The notes beneath the pieces are model-generated. The model saw only the letters and a list, made by a program, of their open reading frames with translations. It was not told the origin of the DNA and searched no databases. Below are positions 10,562 to 19,358 of a stretch of DNA of 38,724 bases, in pieces. Source of the stretch: an uncultured Lachnospiraceae bacterium. Its GTDB lineage: Bacteria > Bacillota > Clostridia > Lachnospirales > Lachnospiraceae. Made by a program: the position numbers and the translations under genes. The stretch covers positions 1 through 38,724 of the forward strand of contig ONNQ01000025.1 of NCBI GenBank assembly GCA_900319245.1, read 5' to 3'. Every line of letters starts with the position of its first letter. Positions within the stretch are counted from its first letter, which is position 1.

Positions 10562-10590
10562 ATTATACAAACCATGCACAGGGAATGCAA
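10562..10590 (-). promoter_or_regulatory. Promoter of the acetyltransferase gene
   Basis: TTGCAT (10590-10585), 17 bases, TATAAT (10567-10562). The predicted start near 10555 lies only 4-7 bases before the candidate start codons, suggesting a nearly leaderless mRNA. Confidence 0.6.
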
Positions 10591-10773
10591 AGAGAGTTCT
10601 CGCAATGCGCCTGTTTGGGCTATTTCCGGACCACGTTCATATTTTGTTCATATTTTATTTGTTTATTCTTCAATTTTTAATAAATCTTTGGACATGATTG
10701 ACTTATATAATCAAATCATAGAAAACAACAAAGACGTTTCCCGTTATTGGTTTACAAATAACTTTTTCATAAC

Positions 10774-10828
10774 ATGCCAGGTACGAAATGTACCTGGCAT
10801 CCTCCCTTTTATGGGGGCTTTTTTTATG
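10774..10828 (+). terminator. Plus-strand hairpin pair with T run, no upstream plus-strand gene
   Basis: A perfect 11-bp inverted repeat (10774-10784 and 10790-10800, loop GAAAT) is followed at once by a CTCCC/GGGGG hairpin and seven T residues (10819-10826). It looks like a terminator for plus-strand transcription, yet no plus-strand gene precedes it in the window. A short non-coding RNA starting in the AT-rich stretch before it is possible. Confidence 0.5.
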
Positions 10829-10862
10829 TGACAAAGAAAGTGGGGACATCCCCTATCGTTAA

Positions 10863-10907
10863 AAAGCCGGTACAGTGACAGGTCCTTCCCGTCGCCGTAC
10901 CGGCTTT
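10863..10907 (-). terminator. Terminator of the whiA/HPr-like end of the operon
   Basis: Perfect 11-base arms (10897-10907 and 10863-10873) enclose a 23-base loop. On the minus strand the stem runs into TTTTT. It lies 110 bases past the stop of the HPr-like gene. Confidence 0.7.
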
Positions 10908-11016
10908 GTTCACATCTTATCTGATTTTACTGATATTGATTTTACTGATCTATTTGTCGATCCTATCATTCAGATCACATCATCACTTCCGATCCGCGCC
11001 TCCCTGCCGCGAGTCG

Positions 11017-11286
11017 TCAGCTTAACAGATTGAGCTTGTCTTTCAAAGCGCTCAGGATCTCTTCCATGGCGGCTTCCTCATCATGGCCGTCTGCCGAAAC
11101 AGTGAGAAGATCACCATTCACAAGATTGAGGGACATCATTCCCATGATGCTCTTCGCGTTCACACGCTTGGTCTCTGTTTCCAGATAAATCTTGCTCTCA
11201 TACTTACTGGCAATCTGCACCAGCTCCGCAATAGGTCTGGGTTCCAGCCCTCCAGGGCAGGAGATCTTAATTGACTTCTTAATCAT
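11017..11286 (-). CDS. HPr-family protein lacking His15 (Crh-like)
   Basis: An 89-residue HPr fold protein. Ordinary HPr carries phosphate on His15 for sugar PTS transport. Here the active-site segment reads GGLEPRP, with Glu exactly at residue 15. The regulatory serine is kept at residue 46 in NAKSIMGMMS, the site phosphorylated by HPr kinase. This pattern matches the logic of Bacillus Crh, which has Gln15, so a role in catabolite control rather than sugar phosphorylation is inferred. The start at 11286 has AGGAG upstream; an earlier in-frame start at 11337 is unsupported. It directly follows whiA, as crh does in Bacillus, and hprK is three genes upstream. Confidence 0.9.
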   Translation of the reverse strand: MIKKSIKISCPGGLEPRPIAELVQIASKYESKIYLETETKRVNAKSIMGMMSLNLVNGDLLTVSADGHDEEAAMEEILSALKDKLNLLS

Positions 11287-11348
11287 TACCACTCTCTCCT
11301 TGTCATGGCTTGCCCGGTTTCTCCCCGGCTGCGGCACCGGTTCCCGGC

Positions 11349-12308
11349 CTAGTTCCCGCCAGAATCCGCTCTGTATTTCTCTGCGATTTCCGAAAGCCTT
11401 CGAAGACGATGGTTGACACCTGATTTGCCGATTGGCGGCACAGCCAGCTCTCCCAGCTCCCGCAGCGGCGTGTCCGGATACTGCATGCGCAGCTCCGCCA
11501 TTTTTCTAAGGCTCTCCGGAAGTGTCCGAAGGATCCCGCTCTCTTCCAGAAAACGGATATCAGCGATTTGTTTTCTGGAGGCGCTCACTGTCTTGCCGAT
11601 GTTGGCTGTCTCACAATTCACGCGACGGTTGACACTATTGCGCAGTTCCTTCAGGATCCGTTGATTCTCCATCTCCATCATGCTGACAGGCGCGCCCATC
11701 AGGTTCAAAAGATCGACGATATCCGCGGAGTCCTTCAGATACACAACGTAGAATTTCTTGCGAAGAACGGCCTTGGCCTCTTTGCCCAGGCTCAGGAGTA
11801 CTCCCTGCAGCTGTAAAGCCTGTTCCTGTGACGAACAGCTCCACTCCAGATGATACTCTTTTCGGGGATCGCTCACGGATCCGCTGCACAGAAAGAGATC
11901 TCTTACATAGTTTCTCTTACAGCAGCTTCTCCGGATCAGATCATCCGCCACCTTGTCGTTCCGGTCCAGCCGCAGGCGGCCGCTGCTGTCTGCAGCGCCT
12001 GTCATCTGCGCAAGCCGCAATACCGTATCAGAAGGAAGCTCGACCTGTACCCACCCCTTGCGTTCCCGGCTTTCATCCGCCGCGGAACATGATACGATAC
12101 CAATATTAATGGTTTTACGCACTAAAGTAAAGCATTTTCTGACTGCTTCCTCGTTGTCCGTATTCAAAAAGAGCTTGTAAGGCGTGTCGGGGCTGCCCTC
12201 AAAGCGGCCCAGGCAACACAAAATGGCCGCGAGAGACGCGGCCCTGCAATGTCTGGCCGAAGGGATTCCCCCGGCGATTTCCGCTTTCACATCCGAAGAA
12301 AAGGACAT
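11349..12308 (-). CDS. whiA: DNA-binding protein WhiA
   Basis: WhiA is a conserved Gram-positive protein with a LAGLIDADG-like N-terminal fold and a C-terminal helix-turn-helix. It affects cell division and chromosome segregation in Firmicutes and sporulation in actinomycetes. The 319-residue product opens with SFSSDVKAEIAGG. The C-terminal DNA-binding part is visible in LPESLRKMAELRMQYPD, LRELGELAVPPIGKSGVNHR and LRRLSEIAE. The ATG at 12308 has GGAG upstream. It is 28 bp from murB and 62 bp from the HPr-like gene, so one transcript is likely. The rapZ and yvcK genes that commonly adjoin whiA are missing here. Confidence 0.94.
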   Translation of the reverse strand: MSFSSDVKAEIAGGIPSARHCRAASLAAILCCLGRFEGSPDTPYKLFLNTDNEEAVRKCFTLVRKTINIGIVSCSAADESRERKGWVQVELPSDTVLRLAQMTGAADSSGRLRLDRNDKVADDLIRRSCCKRNYVRDLFLCSGSVSDPRKEYHLEWSCSSQEQALQLQGVLLSLGKEAKAVLRKKFYVVYLKDSADIVDLLNLMGAPVSMMEMENQRILKELRNSVNRRVNCETANIGKTVSASRKQIADIRFLEESGILRTLPESLRKMAELRMQYPDTPLRELGELAVPPIGKSGVNHRLRRLSEIAEKYRADSGGN

Positions 12309-12336
12309 ATTCGTTGCTCTCCATTTCGCAGCACGT

Positions 12337-13269
12337 TCAGAACTCGCCCAGGAAGATCACTTCCCGTTCCAGCTGTACGCCTGCGTCTTCCAGAACGATC
12401 CTCTGTACTTCCTCGATCAGTTTGCGGATCTGTGCCGCGCTGGCGTTACCGCGGTTGATGACAAATCCGGCGTGTTTCTCCGACACCTGTGCGTCGCCCA
12501 CGCGAAATCCCTTGAGACCCGCGTCCTGGATCAGCTTTCCGGCAAAATAGCCCTCCGGCCGCTTGAATGTGCTGCCCGCGCTGGCAAACTCCAGCGGCTG
12601 CTTGTCCTTGCGCTGCTGTGCAAGCTCTGTGATCCTGTCCGTGATCGCCTGCTTGTCTCCGGGCGCAAGTTCGATCGCCGCCGCAAGGACAATGCCGTCC
12701 TCTCTCTTGAGGCGGCTGGTCCGATACCCGAATTCCATCTCCTCGCCGCTGTAGGTCCTGACTTCTTTGCCCGGATATAGCACATCCACCGAGCGCATGA
12801 CCTGTTTCATCTCACCGCCGTATGCGCCGGCGTTCATCATCACTGCGCCGCCCAGGGATCCGGGGATGCCTGCCGCAAACTCAAATCCGGCAAGACCTGC
12901 GTCCCTGGCCGCCATCGCAATCTTTAAAAGGGATGCGCCCGCACCTGCGCGGAGCATCGTTCCATCTACCTCTACCCTGTTCAGGGCTGTCTCCGTGCCC
13001 GCCGGCGCGCACATGGTCACGACAGCGCCTCTGTAGCCTCCGTCGCCGATCAAAAGATTGGTGCCGCGTCCAAGTAAAAAGACCTCCGTCTGCGACTGCG
13101 CGAGAAGGTCCATGACCTTCGTGAGTTCCTCTCTGTCACAGACCTCAATGAAAAGGTCTGCCGGACCACCGGTCCTGAAAGAGGAGTGGCTGGCCAGGAT
13201 CTCCTTCTCTCTGACCCTGCCCGGCGCAGCGATTTTCTGTAGTTGTAGTATCAATTCTCTCGTTATCAC
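12337..13269 (-). CDS. murB: UDP-N-acetylenolpyruvoylglucosamine reductase MurB
   Basis: MurB is the FAD-dependent, NADPH-using reductase that makes UDP-N-acetylmuramate for peptidoglycan. The 310-residue protein shows the FAD-binding motifs HSSFRTGGPADLF, GRGTNLLIGDGGYRG and AGIPGSLGGAVMMNAGAYGG. FGYRTSRLK and the C-terminal ASAGSTFKRPEGYFAGKLI (with the catalytic Ser) and EKHAGFVINRG complete the type II MurB pattern. It starts with GTG at 13269, immediately after the hprK stop codon, with GAGGA eight bases upstream inside the hprK end, so translational coupling to hprK is likely. Confidence 0.96.
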   Translation of the reverse strand: MITRELILQLQKIAAPGRVREKEILASHSSFRTGGPADLFIEVCDREELTKVMDLLAQSQTEVFLLGRGTNLLIGDGGYRGAVVTMCAPAGTETALNRVEVDGTMLRAGAGASLLKIAMAARDAGLAGFEFAAGIPGSLGGAVMMNAGAYGGEMKQVMRSVDVLYPGKEVRTYSGEEMEFGYRTSRLKREDGIVLAAAIELAPGDKQAITDRITELAQQRKDKQPLEFASAGSTFKRPEGYFAGKLIQDAGLKGFRVGDAQVSEKHAGFVINRGNASAAQIRKLIEEVQRIVLEDAGVQLEREVIFLGEF

Positions 13270-14214
13270 TTACTCGTCCTCATCCGTTCTGTATCCGCCC
13301 ATCAGATTGGCCTGTACGCGCTTATAGAGCTCCTGTGCCGCATTGTAGCCCATGAGCTTCTGTCTGTGGTTGACCGCTGCCGCTTCGCAGATGATCGCGA
13401 GATTGCGGCCGGGGCGGATCGGGATCTTGTGGCAGACCACACGGTTGCCCAGATATTCAATATAGTGCTCTTCCAGCCCGAGGCGGTCGAAGTCTTTGTC
13501 CTTGCTCCACTCCTCGAGTTCGATGACCAGATCAATATTTTGGCTATTGCGCACGCTCGATACGCCGAACAGCGTCTTGACGTCGATAATGCCGATGCCG
13601 CGCAGCTCGATCAGGTGCTTGGTGATCTCCGGCGCGGTGCCGATCAGGGTCTCCTCACTCACCTTGCGGATCTCGACGACGTCGTCCGACACCAGTCTGT
13701 GACCGCGCTTGATGAGCTCCAGGGCCATCTCGGATTTACCGATGCCGCTCTCGCCGGTGATCAGGACGCCGACGCCGTAGACGTCGATCAGAACGCCGTG
13801 GATCGTGATGCAGGGCGCCAGGCGCACGTTGAGCCAGCGGATCAGCTCCGCCATGAAGTTACTCGTTGCGCTCTTGGTCATGAGCAGCGCCACGCCGTTC
13901 TCCAGTGCGTACCGCATGAAGTCCTCGTCGGGTTCCAGCTCTCTACAGAACACGACGCAGGGAATGTCCAAAGAGAGGAATCTCTGATAGATCTGCTCCT
14001 TCTCCTCCGGCTTCATCTGCTGCATATAGGAATACTCCACCAGTCCGATGATCTGGATCCTGCCGGCCGCGAAGTGCTCAAAATACCCGGTCATCTGCAC
14101 CGCCGGGCGGTTGATGTCGGGCTGACGGATCTTGATCTTGGTGACGTCAATCTGCGGCGTCAGATTTTCGAGGTTCATCTTCGTGATCACCTCATTTAAG
14201 CGAACGGTACTCAT
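13270..14214 (-). CDS. hprK: HPr kinase/phosphorylase HprK
   Basis: HprK phosphorylates and dephosphorylates Ser46 of HPr and Crh in response to glycolytic intermediates and so drives carbon catabolite repression through CcpA. The 314-residue product has the N-terminal DRTGG-like domain. The kinase domain carries the Walker A motif GESGIGKS at 154-161, the metal-binding GHRLVSDDVVE, and the family signature IELRGIGIIDVKTLFG. The ATG at 14214 follows GAGAGG; a GTG nine codons earlier at 14241 abuts the uvrC stop but lacks this site. Its target is presumably the Ser46-bearing HPr-like protein encoded downstream and a true HPr elsewhere. Confidence 0.96.
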   Translation of the reverse strand: MSTVRLNEVITKMNLENLTPQIDVTKIKIRQPDINRPAVQMTGYFEHFAAGRIQIIGLVEYSYMQQMKPEEKEQIYQRFLSLDIPCVVFCRELEPDEDFMRYALENGVALLMTKSATSNFMAELIRWLNVRLAPCITIHGVLIDVYGVGVLITGESGIGKSEMALELIKRGHRLVSDDVVEIRKVSEETLIGTAPEITKHLIELRGIGIIDVKTLFGVSSVRNSQNIDLVIELEEWSKDKDFDRLGLEEHYIEYLGNRVVCHKIPIRPGRNLAIICEAAAVNHRQKLMGYNAAQELYKRVQANLMGGYRTDEDE

Positions 14215-14240
14215 ACTGATTCCTCTCTGGCGCAATGCCA

Positions 14241-16184
14241 CTACTGTTGCGATGTGCTGCCGTCCGGCTGCGGATCGCCCGCGGCCTTCTGAGCCTTCTC
14301 ATCTACTTCTTGTGCTTTGTGAAAATATCGATAGACCTCTTCGGCGGCGCTCTGACTGAGCTCCGGCACCTGCGCAAGGCGCTCTACGTCCGCCTCCATG
14401 ATCTCATGGATCGATCCGAATTCCCGCATCAGCGCTTTCTTCCTGGCGGGACCGATGCCCGGGATCTCCTCCAGTCTCGAGGAGGTCTGTGCTTTGCCCC
14501 GCAGGGATCTGTGGTATTCAATTGCGAAGCGGTGCGCCTCGTCCTGAATACGGGTGATCAGCTTGAAGGCCTCTCCGGACCGGTCGATCGGGATCTCTAT
14601 ATTATTGTAATACAAACCTCTCGTCCTGTGGTGGTCATCCTTGACCATTCCGCACACCGGGATCGAGAGCCCCAGCTCATCGAGGACCTGCAGGGCGATA
14701 TTGACCTGGCCCCGTCCGCCGTCCATCATCAGAACGTCCGGGAACTTGGTAAAACTGCCGAATTCCCTGTCGATCCGCTTACTGTCCAGTTCCTTCTGCT
14801 CCTCCATGCCGTGCCGGAAGCGCCGTGTCAGCACCTCCTTCATACAGGCATAGTCGTTGGGGCCCGCCACCGATTTGATCCGGAACTTGCGGTAGTCGCT
14901 GCGCTTGGGTTTTCCCTTCTCGTAGACGACCATGGAGCCGACGTTAGCAAAGCCGCTGATATTCGAAATATCATAGGCCTCCATGCGGTCCGCCCGCGCA
15001 AGGCCCAGAAGATCCGCAATCTCCTTGACCGCGCCGATGGTCCTGCCCTCTTCGCGCTTGAGCCGCTCGCGGTCCTTGTCGAGGATCAGCCCGGCGTTGG
15101 TATTGGCGAGCTCCACCAGCTTCTCCTTCTGCCCCTTGACGGGCACTTTCAGGGTTACCTTACTGCCCCGGATGGCCGTCAGCCACTGCTCGATCAGATC
15201 GTGGTCCTCCAGTTCGCAGGGCAGGATGATCTCCTTGGGAATGGACGGCGTGCCGCCGTAAAACTGCTTGATAAACTCCGACAGGATATCGGATTTCTTC
15301 CTGCCGGCCACGTGGGTCATGTAGAAATGCTCGCGCCCGATTAGCTTGCCGTCCCGCAGAAAGAATGTCTGGATGACGCCGTCCGAATCCGGACTGGAAT
15401 TGTCCACCGCGATCCCCAGGATATCCCTGTTCTCGCCGATGCCCTCCGACATCTTCTGCTTCTGGGCCACCTGCTGCACGCTCTGCAGAAGGTCCCTGTA
15501 TTTGATCGCCTTCTCGAATTCCATGGCCTCGGAGGCGTCTGTCATCTTCTTCGTTAAATCGTGAATGATGGGATCGTAGTGGCCCGACAGAAACTCCAGC
15601 GCCATATCCACGCGCTTTCTGTAGGCCTCCTCGGACACCTCTCCTGTGCACGGCGCGCAGCAGCGCTCCATATGCAGATTGAGGCACGGCCTCTCTTTGC
15701 CAAAATCCCGCGGCAGAACTCGCGCGCAGTCCCTTAGGCCGTACATGCGATTGAGCAGCTCAATGGTGCTCTTGACCGCCTGCGCACTGGTATAGGGGCC
15801 AAAATACCGCGCCTTGTCCTTATACTGCTTTCTGGCAAATAAAATGCGCGGGTAGGGCTCTCCGACCGTGACCTTGATATAGGGGTAAGTCTTGTCGTCC
15901 TTGAGCATCGTGTTGTATTTGGGCCGGTGCTCCTTGATCAGGTTGTTCTCAAGGATCAGCGCCTCCAGCTCCGAATCCGTCACGATATACTCAAAACGGG
16001 CGATCTGTTTGACCATCTGGTCGATCTGGGGCCCGCGTCCTACGATCTTACGAAAATAAGAGCGGACGCGATTGTGGAGGTTCACCGCCTTTCCCACATA
16101 AATAATCGCATCCCGCTCATCATGCATGATATATACGCCCGGTTTGGGCGGCAGTTTCTTCAGCTCTTCCTGCACATTGAACAT
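14241..16184 (-). CDS. uvrC: Excinuclease ABC subunit UvrC
   Basis: UvrC makes both incisions in nucleotide excision repair after UvrAB finds a lesion. The 647-residue protein has the GIY-YIG nuclease domain at the N-terminus ([19 protein letters not shown], residues 15-33). A cysteine cluster (CARVL...[13 protein letters not shown]) follows, then a UVR domain near 200-240 that binds UvrB. The RNase H-like second nuclease contains YDISN and MDGGRGQ. The C-terminal helix-hairpin-helix includes [13 protein letters not shown]. It starts eight bases after the ftsH stop without a strong ribosome-binding site, which suggests coupling to ftsH translation. Confidence 0.97.
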   Translation of the reverse strand: MFNVQEELKKLPPKPGVYIMHDERDAIIYVGKAVNLHNRVRSYFRKIVGRGPQIDQMVKQIARFEYIVTDSELEALILENNLIKEHRPKYNTMLKDDKTYPYIKVTVGEPYPRILFARKQYKDKARYFGPYTSAQAVKSTIELLNRMYGLRDCARVLPRDFGKERPCLNLHMERCCAPCTGEVSEEAYRKRVDMALEFLSGHYDPIIHDLTKKMTDASEAMEFEKAIKYRDLLQSVQQVAQKQKMSEGIGENRDILGIAVDNSSPDSDGVIQTFFLRDGKLIGREHFYMTHVAGRKKSDILSEFIKQFYGGTPSIPKEIILPCELEDHDLIEQWLTAIRGSKVTLKVPVKGQKEKLVELANTNAGLILDKDRERLKREEGRTIGAVKEIADLLGLARADRMEAYDISNISGFANVGSMVVYEKGKPKRSDYRKFRIKSVAGPNDYACMKEVLTRRFRHGMEEQKELDSKRIDREFGSFTKFPDVLMMDGGRGQVNIALQVLDELGLSIPVCGMVKDDHHRTRGLYYNNIEIPIDRSGEAFKLITRIQDEAHRFAIEYHRSLRGKAQTSSRLEEIPGIGPARKKALMREFGSIHEIMEADVERLAQVPELSQSAAEEVYRYFHKAQEVDEKAQKAAGDPQPDGSTSQQ

Positions 16185-16192
16185 GTTTCAGC

Positions 16193-18475
16193 TCACTTGT
16201 CCTTAAAAAGTCTGTCCAGGTCCTCCTTGGGGACGTCAGAGAATCTTCCTCTGGTCCGGTTGTCTTCCTTTTCCACAGGCTGCTCGTCGTCCTCAGCTTC
16301 CCCGTCGTCCTCGGAGGTCTCGTCCGACTTCGCATCCGCCGGCGCAGCTTCCGGTGCGGCGCTCATTTCCGCCGCTTCCTCGGCCGTGGGCGCAGCGGTC
16401 TCTGCCTTGGCCGGCTCTGCAGCAGTCTCGACCTTGGCCGGCTCTGCAGCGGTCTCGACCTTAGCGGGCATTTCCGCCATAGGAAGCGCCGGCTCTGCCG
16501 CATCCTGTGTATTCTCCCCGGCCTTGTCGGAATCGTCGGGCTCCGGCAGTCCTTTGGCCTGTCTGTACAGGCGCATGAAGTCCTTGCCGCTGATCGTCTC
16601 TTCGCGGATCAGCTGCTCCGCGATCATGTCCATGGCGTCCATGTTCTCGGAGAGGATGCGCTTGGACTCGTTGTAGCAGTCCTCCATGATCTTGCGGACT
16701 TCCTCGTCCACAGCGGCTGCCGTGACATCGCTGCAGTTGAGTACGGTGCGGCCCTCCAGATACTGGCTCTCCACGGTCGCAAGGCCCATCAGGCCGAAGC
16801 GGTCGCTCATGCCGTACTGGGTGACCATGTTGCGGGCGATGGCCGTCGCGCGCTCGATATCGTTGGAAGCGCCGGTCGTGACGGTGTCAAACTTGAGTTC
16901 CTCCGCCGCGCGGCCGCCGAGGAGACCAACGATCATATCGTGCAGCTCCGCCTTGGAATTGAGGTATTTCTCCTCCTCCGGCACCTGCATGACATAGCCG
17001 AGGGCGCCCATGGTGCGAGGCACGATGGTGATCTTCTGCACGGGCTCTGAATTCTTCTGCACTGCGCTGATCAGGGCGTGACCGACCTCGTGATAGGAGA
17101 CAATGGTCCGCTCCTTCTTGCTCATAATGCGGTCCTTCTTCTCCTTGCCGACCAGAACCTGCTCGACAGCTTCAAAGAGGTCCTTCTGATTGACGTATTT
17201 ACGCTTGTTCTTGACTGCATTGATGGCAGCCTCGTTGATCATGTTGGCAAGATCGGAGCCCACTGCTCCGCTGGTTGCCAGCGCGATCTCTTCCAGATCC
17301 ACGGACTCGTCCATGCGGACGTCCTTGGCGTGTACTTTCAGGATTTCGACGCGGCCCTTGAGATCCGGTCTGTCCACGATAATCCGCCTGTCAAAACGGC
17401 CGGGACGAAGCAGCGCCTTATCCAGGATTTCCGGCCGGTTGGTCGCGCCAATGACCAGAATTCCCTTGGCCGCTTCAAAGCCGTCCATCTCGGAGAGCAG
17501 CTGGTTCAGGGTCTGTTCTCGCTCCTCGTTTCCGCCGCCGTACTTGGAGTCGCGGCTTCTGCCGATGGCGTCGATCTCGTCGATGAAGATGATGCAGGGT
17601 GCGTTCTTGTTGGCCTCTTTAAAGAGGTCACGCACACGGGATGCGCCGACACCGACGTAAAGCTCAATAAAGTCCGATCCTGTCAGGGAGAAAAACGGCA
17701 CGTGCGCCTCTCCGGCTACGGCCTTGGCAAGGAGTGTTTTGCCAGTGCCGGGCGGGCCGACCAGCAGGGCTCCCTTGGGGAGCTTGGCGCCGATCTTGAC
17801 ATACTTGCCCGGATTGTGCAGGAAATCGACGACCTCCTGCAGAGACTCCTTGGCTTCGTCCTCGCCTGCGACATCCTGGAATGTGATGCCGGTATCCTTC
17901 TGCACGTATTCCTTAGCCGTGCTCTTGCCGACGTTGCCCATAAGGCCGCCGCTGCCGGCTCTGCGGAAGATAAAGCCCATGATCACCCACAGGAACACAA
18001 TGGGAAGAACATAGGACAGCAGGAAGGATACGATCATCCCTGAGCTGTCCGGAATATAGCCGTTGATCGTAACGCCCGCCTTGAGAAGGCGCTCGGTCAA
18101 CGCCGTACTCTCCTCTGTGATCGCTGTATAACGGAGGGCATCCGAGTCCTTTAAATGAATCTCCAGACGATCCGAGCGGACATTGACTTCCTCGACCTTT
18201 TTGTCGTTGACCAGCTGCACGAATTCGTTGTAACTGATCCTGGTCGCCGTCTCAGACCCCCGGTTCATCACATAGCTGATCACGACCAGTGCGATCACGG
18301 TCGCAAGGAGCATGATCACCAGATTCTGGCGGTTGGGCCCTTTGCTTCCATTTCCCTGCTCGTCATCGCCGCCCCCGCTGCCGCCGCTGTTTCCTCTGCG
18401 GTCGTGACGGTTGTCGTCGTAACGCTCGAGACTGCCGCTTGCGCGGTCTTTCTTATGGAAAAAATCTCCAAACAT
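16193..18475 (-). CDS. ftsH: ATP-dependent zinc metalloprotease FtsH
   Basis: FtsH is a hexameric membrane AAA+ protease that degrades regulators and damaged membrane proteins. The 760-residue protein starts with a charged, Gly/Asp-rich cytoplasmic tail. Membrane helices lie at about 51-70 and 147-170, flanking the extracytoplasmic domain. The AAA module has Walker A GPPGTGKT (240-247), Walker B IIFIDEID and the SRH region. The zinc site is HEVGH (462-466), with Val where Ala is common; HExxH is intact. After the protease domain there is an extra Ala/Glu/Pro-rich tail of about 120 residues containing a nine-residue tandem repeat, longer than usual for FtsH. It is followed closely by uvrC. Confidence 0.96.
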   Translation of the reverse strand: MFGDFFHKKDRASGSLERYDDNRHDRRGNSGGSGGGDDEQGNGSKGPNRQNLVIMLLATVIALVVISYVMNRGSETATRISYNEFVQLVNDKKVEEVNVRSDRLEIHLKDSDALRYTAITEESTALTERLLKAGVTINGYIPDSSGMIVSFLLSYVLPIVFLWVIMGFIFRRAGSGGLMGNVGKSTAKEYVQKDTGITFQDVAGEDEAKESLQEVVDFLHNPGKYVKIGAKLPKGALLVGPPGTGKTLLAKAVAGEAHVPFFSLTGSDFIELYVGVGASRVRDLFKEANKNAPCIIFIDEIDAIGRSRDSKYGGGNEEREQTLNQLLSEMDGFEAAKGILVIGATNRPEILDKALLRPGRFDRRIIVDRPDLKGRVEILKVHAKDVRMDESVDLEEIALATSGAVGSDLANMINEAAINAVKNKRKYVNQKDLFEAVEQVLVGKEKKDRIMSKKERTIVSYHEVGHALISAVQKNSEPVQKITIVPRTMGALGYVMQVPEEEKYLNSKAELHDMIVGLLGGRAAEELKFDTVTTGASNDIERATAIARNMVTQYGMSDRFGLMGLATVESQYLEGRTVLNCSDVTAAAVDEEVRKIMEDCYNESKRILSENMDAMDMIAEQLIREETISGKDFMRLYRQAKGLPEPDDSDKAGENTQDAAEPALPMAEMPAKVETAAEPAKVETAAEPAKAETAAPTAEEAAEMSAAPEAAPADAKSDETSEDDGEAEDDEQPVEKEDNRTRGRFSDVPKEDLDRLFKDK
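16392..16472 (-). repeat. 27-bp tandem repeat within the ftsH tail
   Basis: Three consecutive copies of a 27-bp unit at 16392, 16419 and 16446, the last less exact, encode the nine-residue repeat around KVETAAEPA. The tail is outside the catalytic domains, so copy number could vary between strains without loss of the protease. Confidence 0.8.
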
Positions 18476-18537
18476 TCTAATACTCTTTCTTTCACTGCAT
18501 CACCGGAGGCCAGGTACGGCCTCCGGCTGCGGACACA

Positions 18538-19326
18538 TTATTTTCTGTGCTTCTTGGCCTTATTCTTCTGATAGATCACATAGAGCCCCTTCAGAAGAAG
18601 GTTGCTGTCAAGGGTGATCGCATGTCTGCACATAGGGCAGATCGTAGAAGCAAGGCCTCCCGTTGCGACAACACTGCCGACACTGCCGCCCAGCTCATCG
18701 ATGTAATGATCCAGAATGCCGTCCAGCGCGCCAGCCGAACCATAGATGATCCCGGATTTCATGCAATCGATCGTGTTGGATGCGATCGTCTTCTGCGGCG
18801 GCGTGATCTCGATGTTGGGAAGCAGGGATGTGCCGTCCGCAAGCGCGTGCATTGACAGACGCACGCCGGGCATGATCGCGCCGCCGATGTAGCGTCCCTT
18901 CGCATCGACGACAGTGACCGTCGTTGCGGTGCCCATGTCGATGATGATGCAGGGAAGGGGATACTCATTCTTGGCGGCGACGGCTGTCGCCACAAGATCC
19001 GCGGCGATCGTGCCGGGATCATCCAGGACAATGTCCAGTCCGGTCTTAATCCCGGCGCCCACAACCATTGCGTCGATCCCGGAAATGATCTTCACAGCCT
19101 TTTTAAGGGGATCGATCAGCTGGGGCACCGAAGAGGAGATGATCGCGTCGCTGAATCCGAACCGGTCCACATTTTCCAGCTCCAGGATCTGCTTGATATC
19201 CGAGGCGTACTCATATTCTGTCTTCTTGAGATTGCTCTCGAGGCGCAGAATGTGGGAAATCTCTCCCTGTTCGTCGATGCATCCGAGTACGATATGTGTG
19301 TTGCCGGTGTCAATTGCGAGAATCAT
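18538..19326 (-). CDS. coaX: Type III pantothenate kinase CoaX
   Basis: CoaX catalyses the first step of coenzyme A synthesis, ATP-dependent phosphorylation of pantothenate, and is not inhibited by CoA. The 262-residue protein starts with the phosphate-binding motif LAIDTGNTHIVLG. It carries the second nucleotide-binding motif IIDMGTATTVTVVD and GGAIMPGVRLS, typical of the ASKHA-fold type III enzymes. The ATG at 19326 has AAGGAGG upstream. It lies 32 bp after the mrp-type gene and about 60 bp before ftsH. A 9-bp perfect inverted repeat (around 18500-18530) sits in the gap to ftsH but has no T run. Confidence 0.95.
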   Translation of the reverse strand: MILAIDTGNTHIVLGCIDEQGEISHILRLESNLKKTEYEYASDIKQILELENVDRFGFSDAIISSSVPQLIDPLKKAVKIISGIDAMVVGAGIKTGLDIVLDDPGTIAADLVATAVAAKNEYPLPCIIIDMGTATTVTVVDAKGRYIGGAIMPGVRLSMHALADGTSLLPNIEITPPQKTIASNTIDCMKSGIIYGSAGALDGILDHYIDELGGSVGSVVATGGLASTICPMCRHAITLDSNLLLKGLYVIYQKNKAKKHRK

Positions 19327-19358
19327 CGCTTCCTCCTTACCTATAGCATTGACTGCAT

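Larger units (their letters stand above)
10549..11016. other. Gene-free region with several hairpins
   Basis: No convincing gene. It holds the acetyltransferase promoter (10562-10590), an AT-rich stretch to about 10770, a plus-strand hairpin pair ending in a T run (10774-10828), a short GGGG/CCCC palindrome (10842-10853), and the minus-strand terminator of the whiA/HPr-like genes (10863-10907). The only longer plus-strand frame (10574-10831) has neither a ribosome-binding site nor recognisable protein features and is not called. Confidence 0.6.

Noticed and set aside
10574-10831. Plus-strand open frame of 85 codons in the gene-free region
   Set aside because: It has no ribosome-binding site, runs through two hairpins and a T run, and encodes no recognisable pattern; a non-coding explanation fits better.
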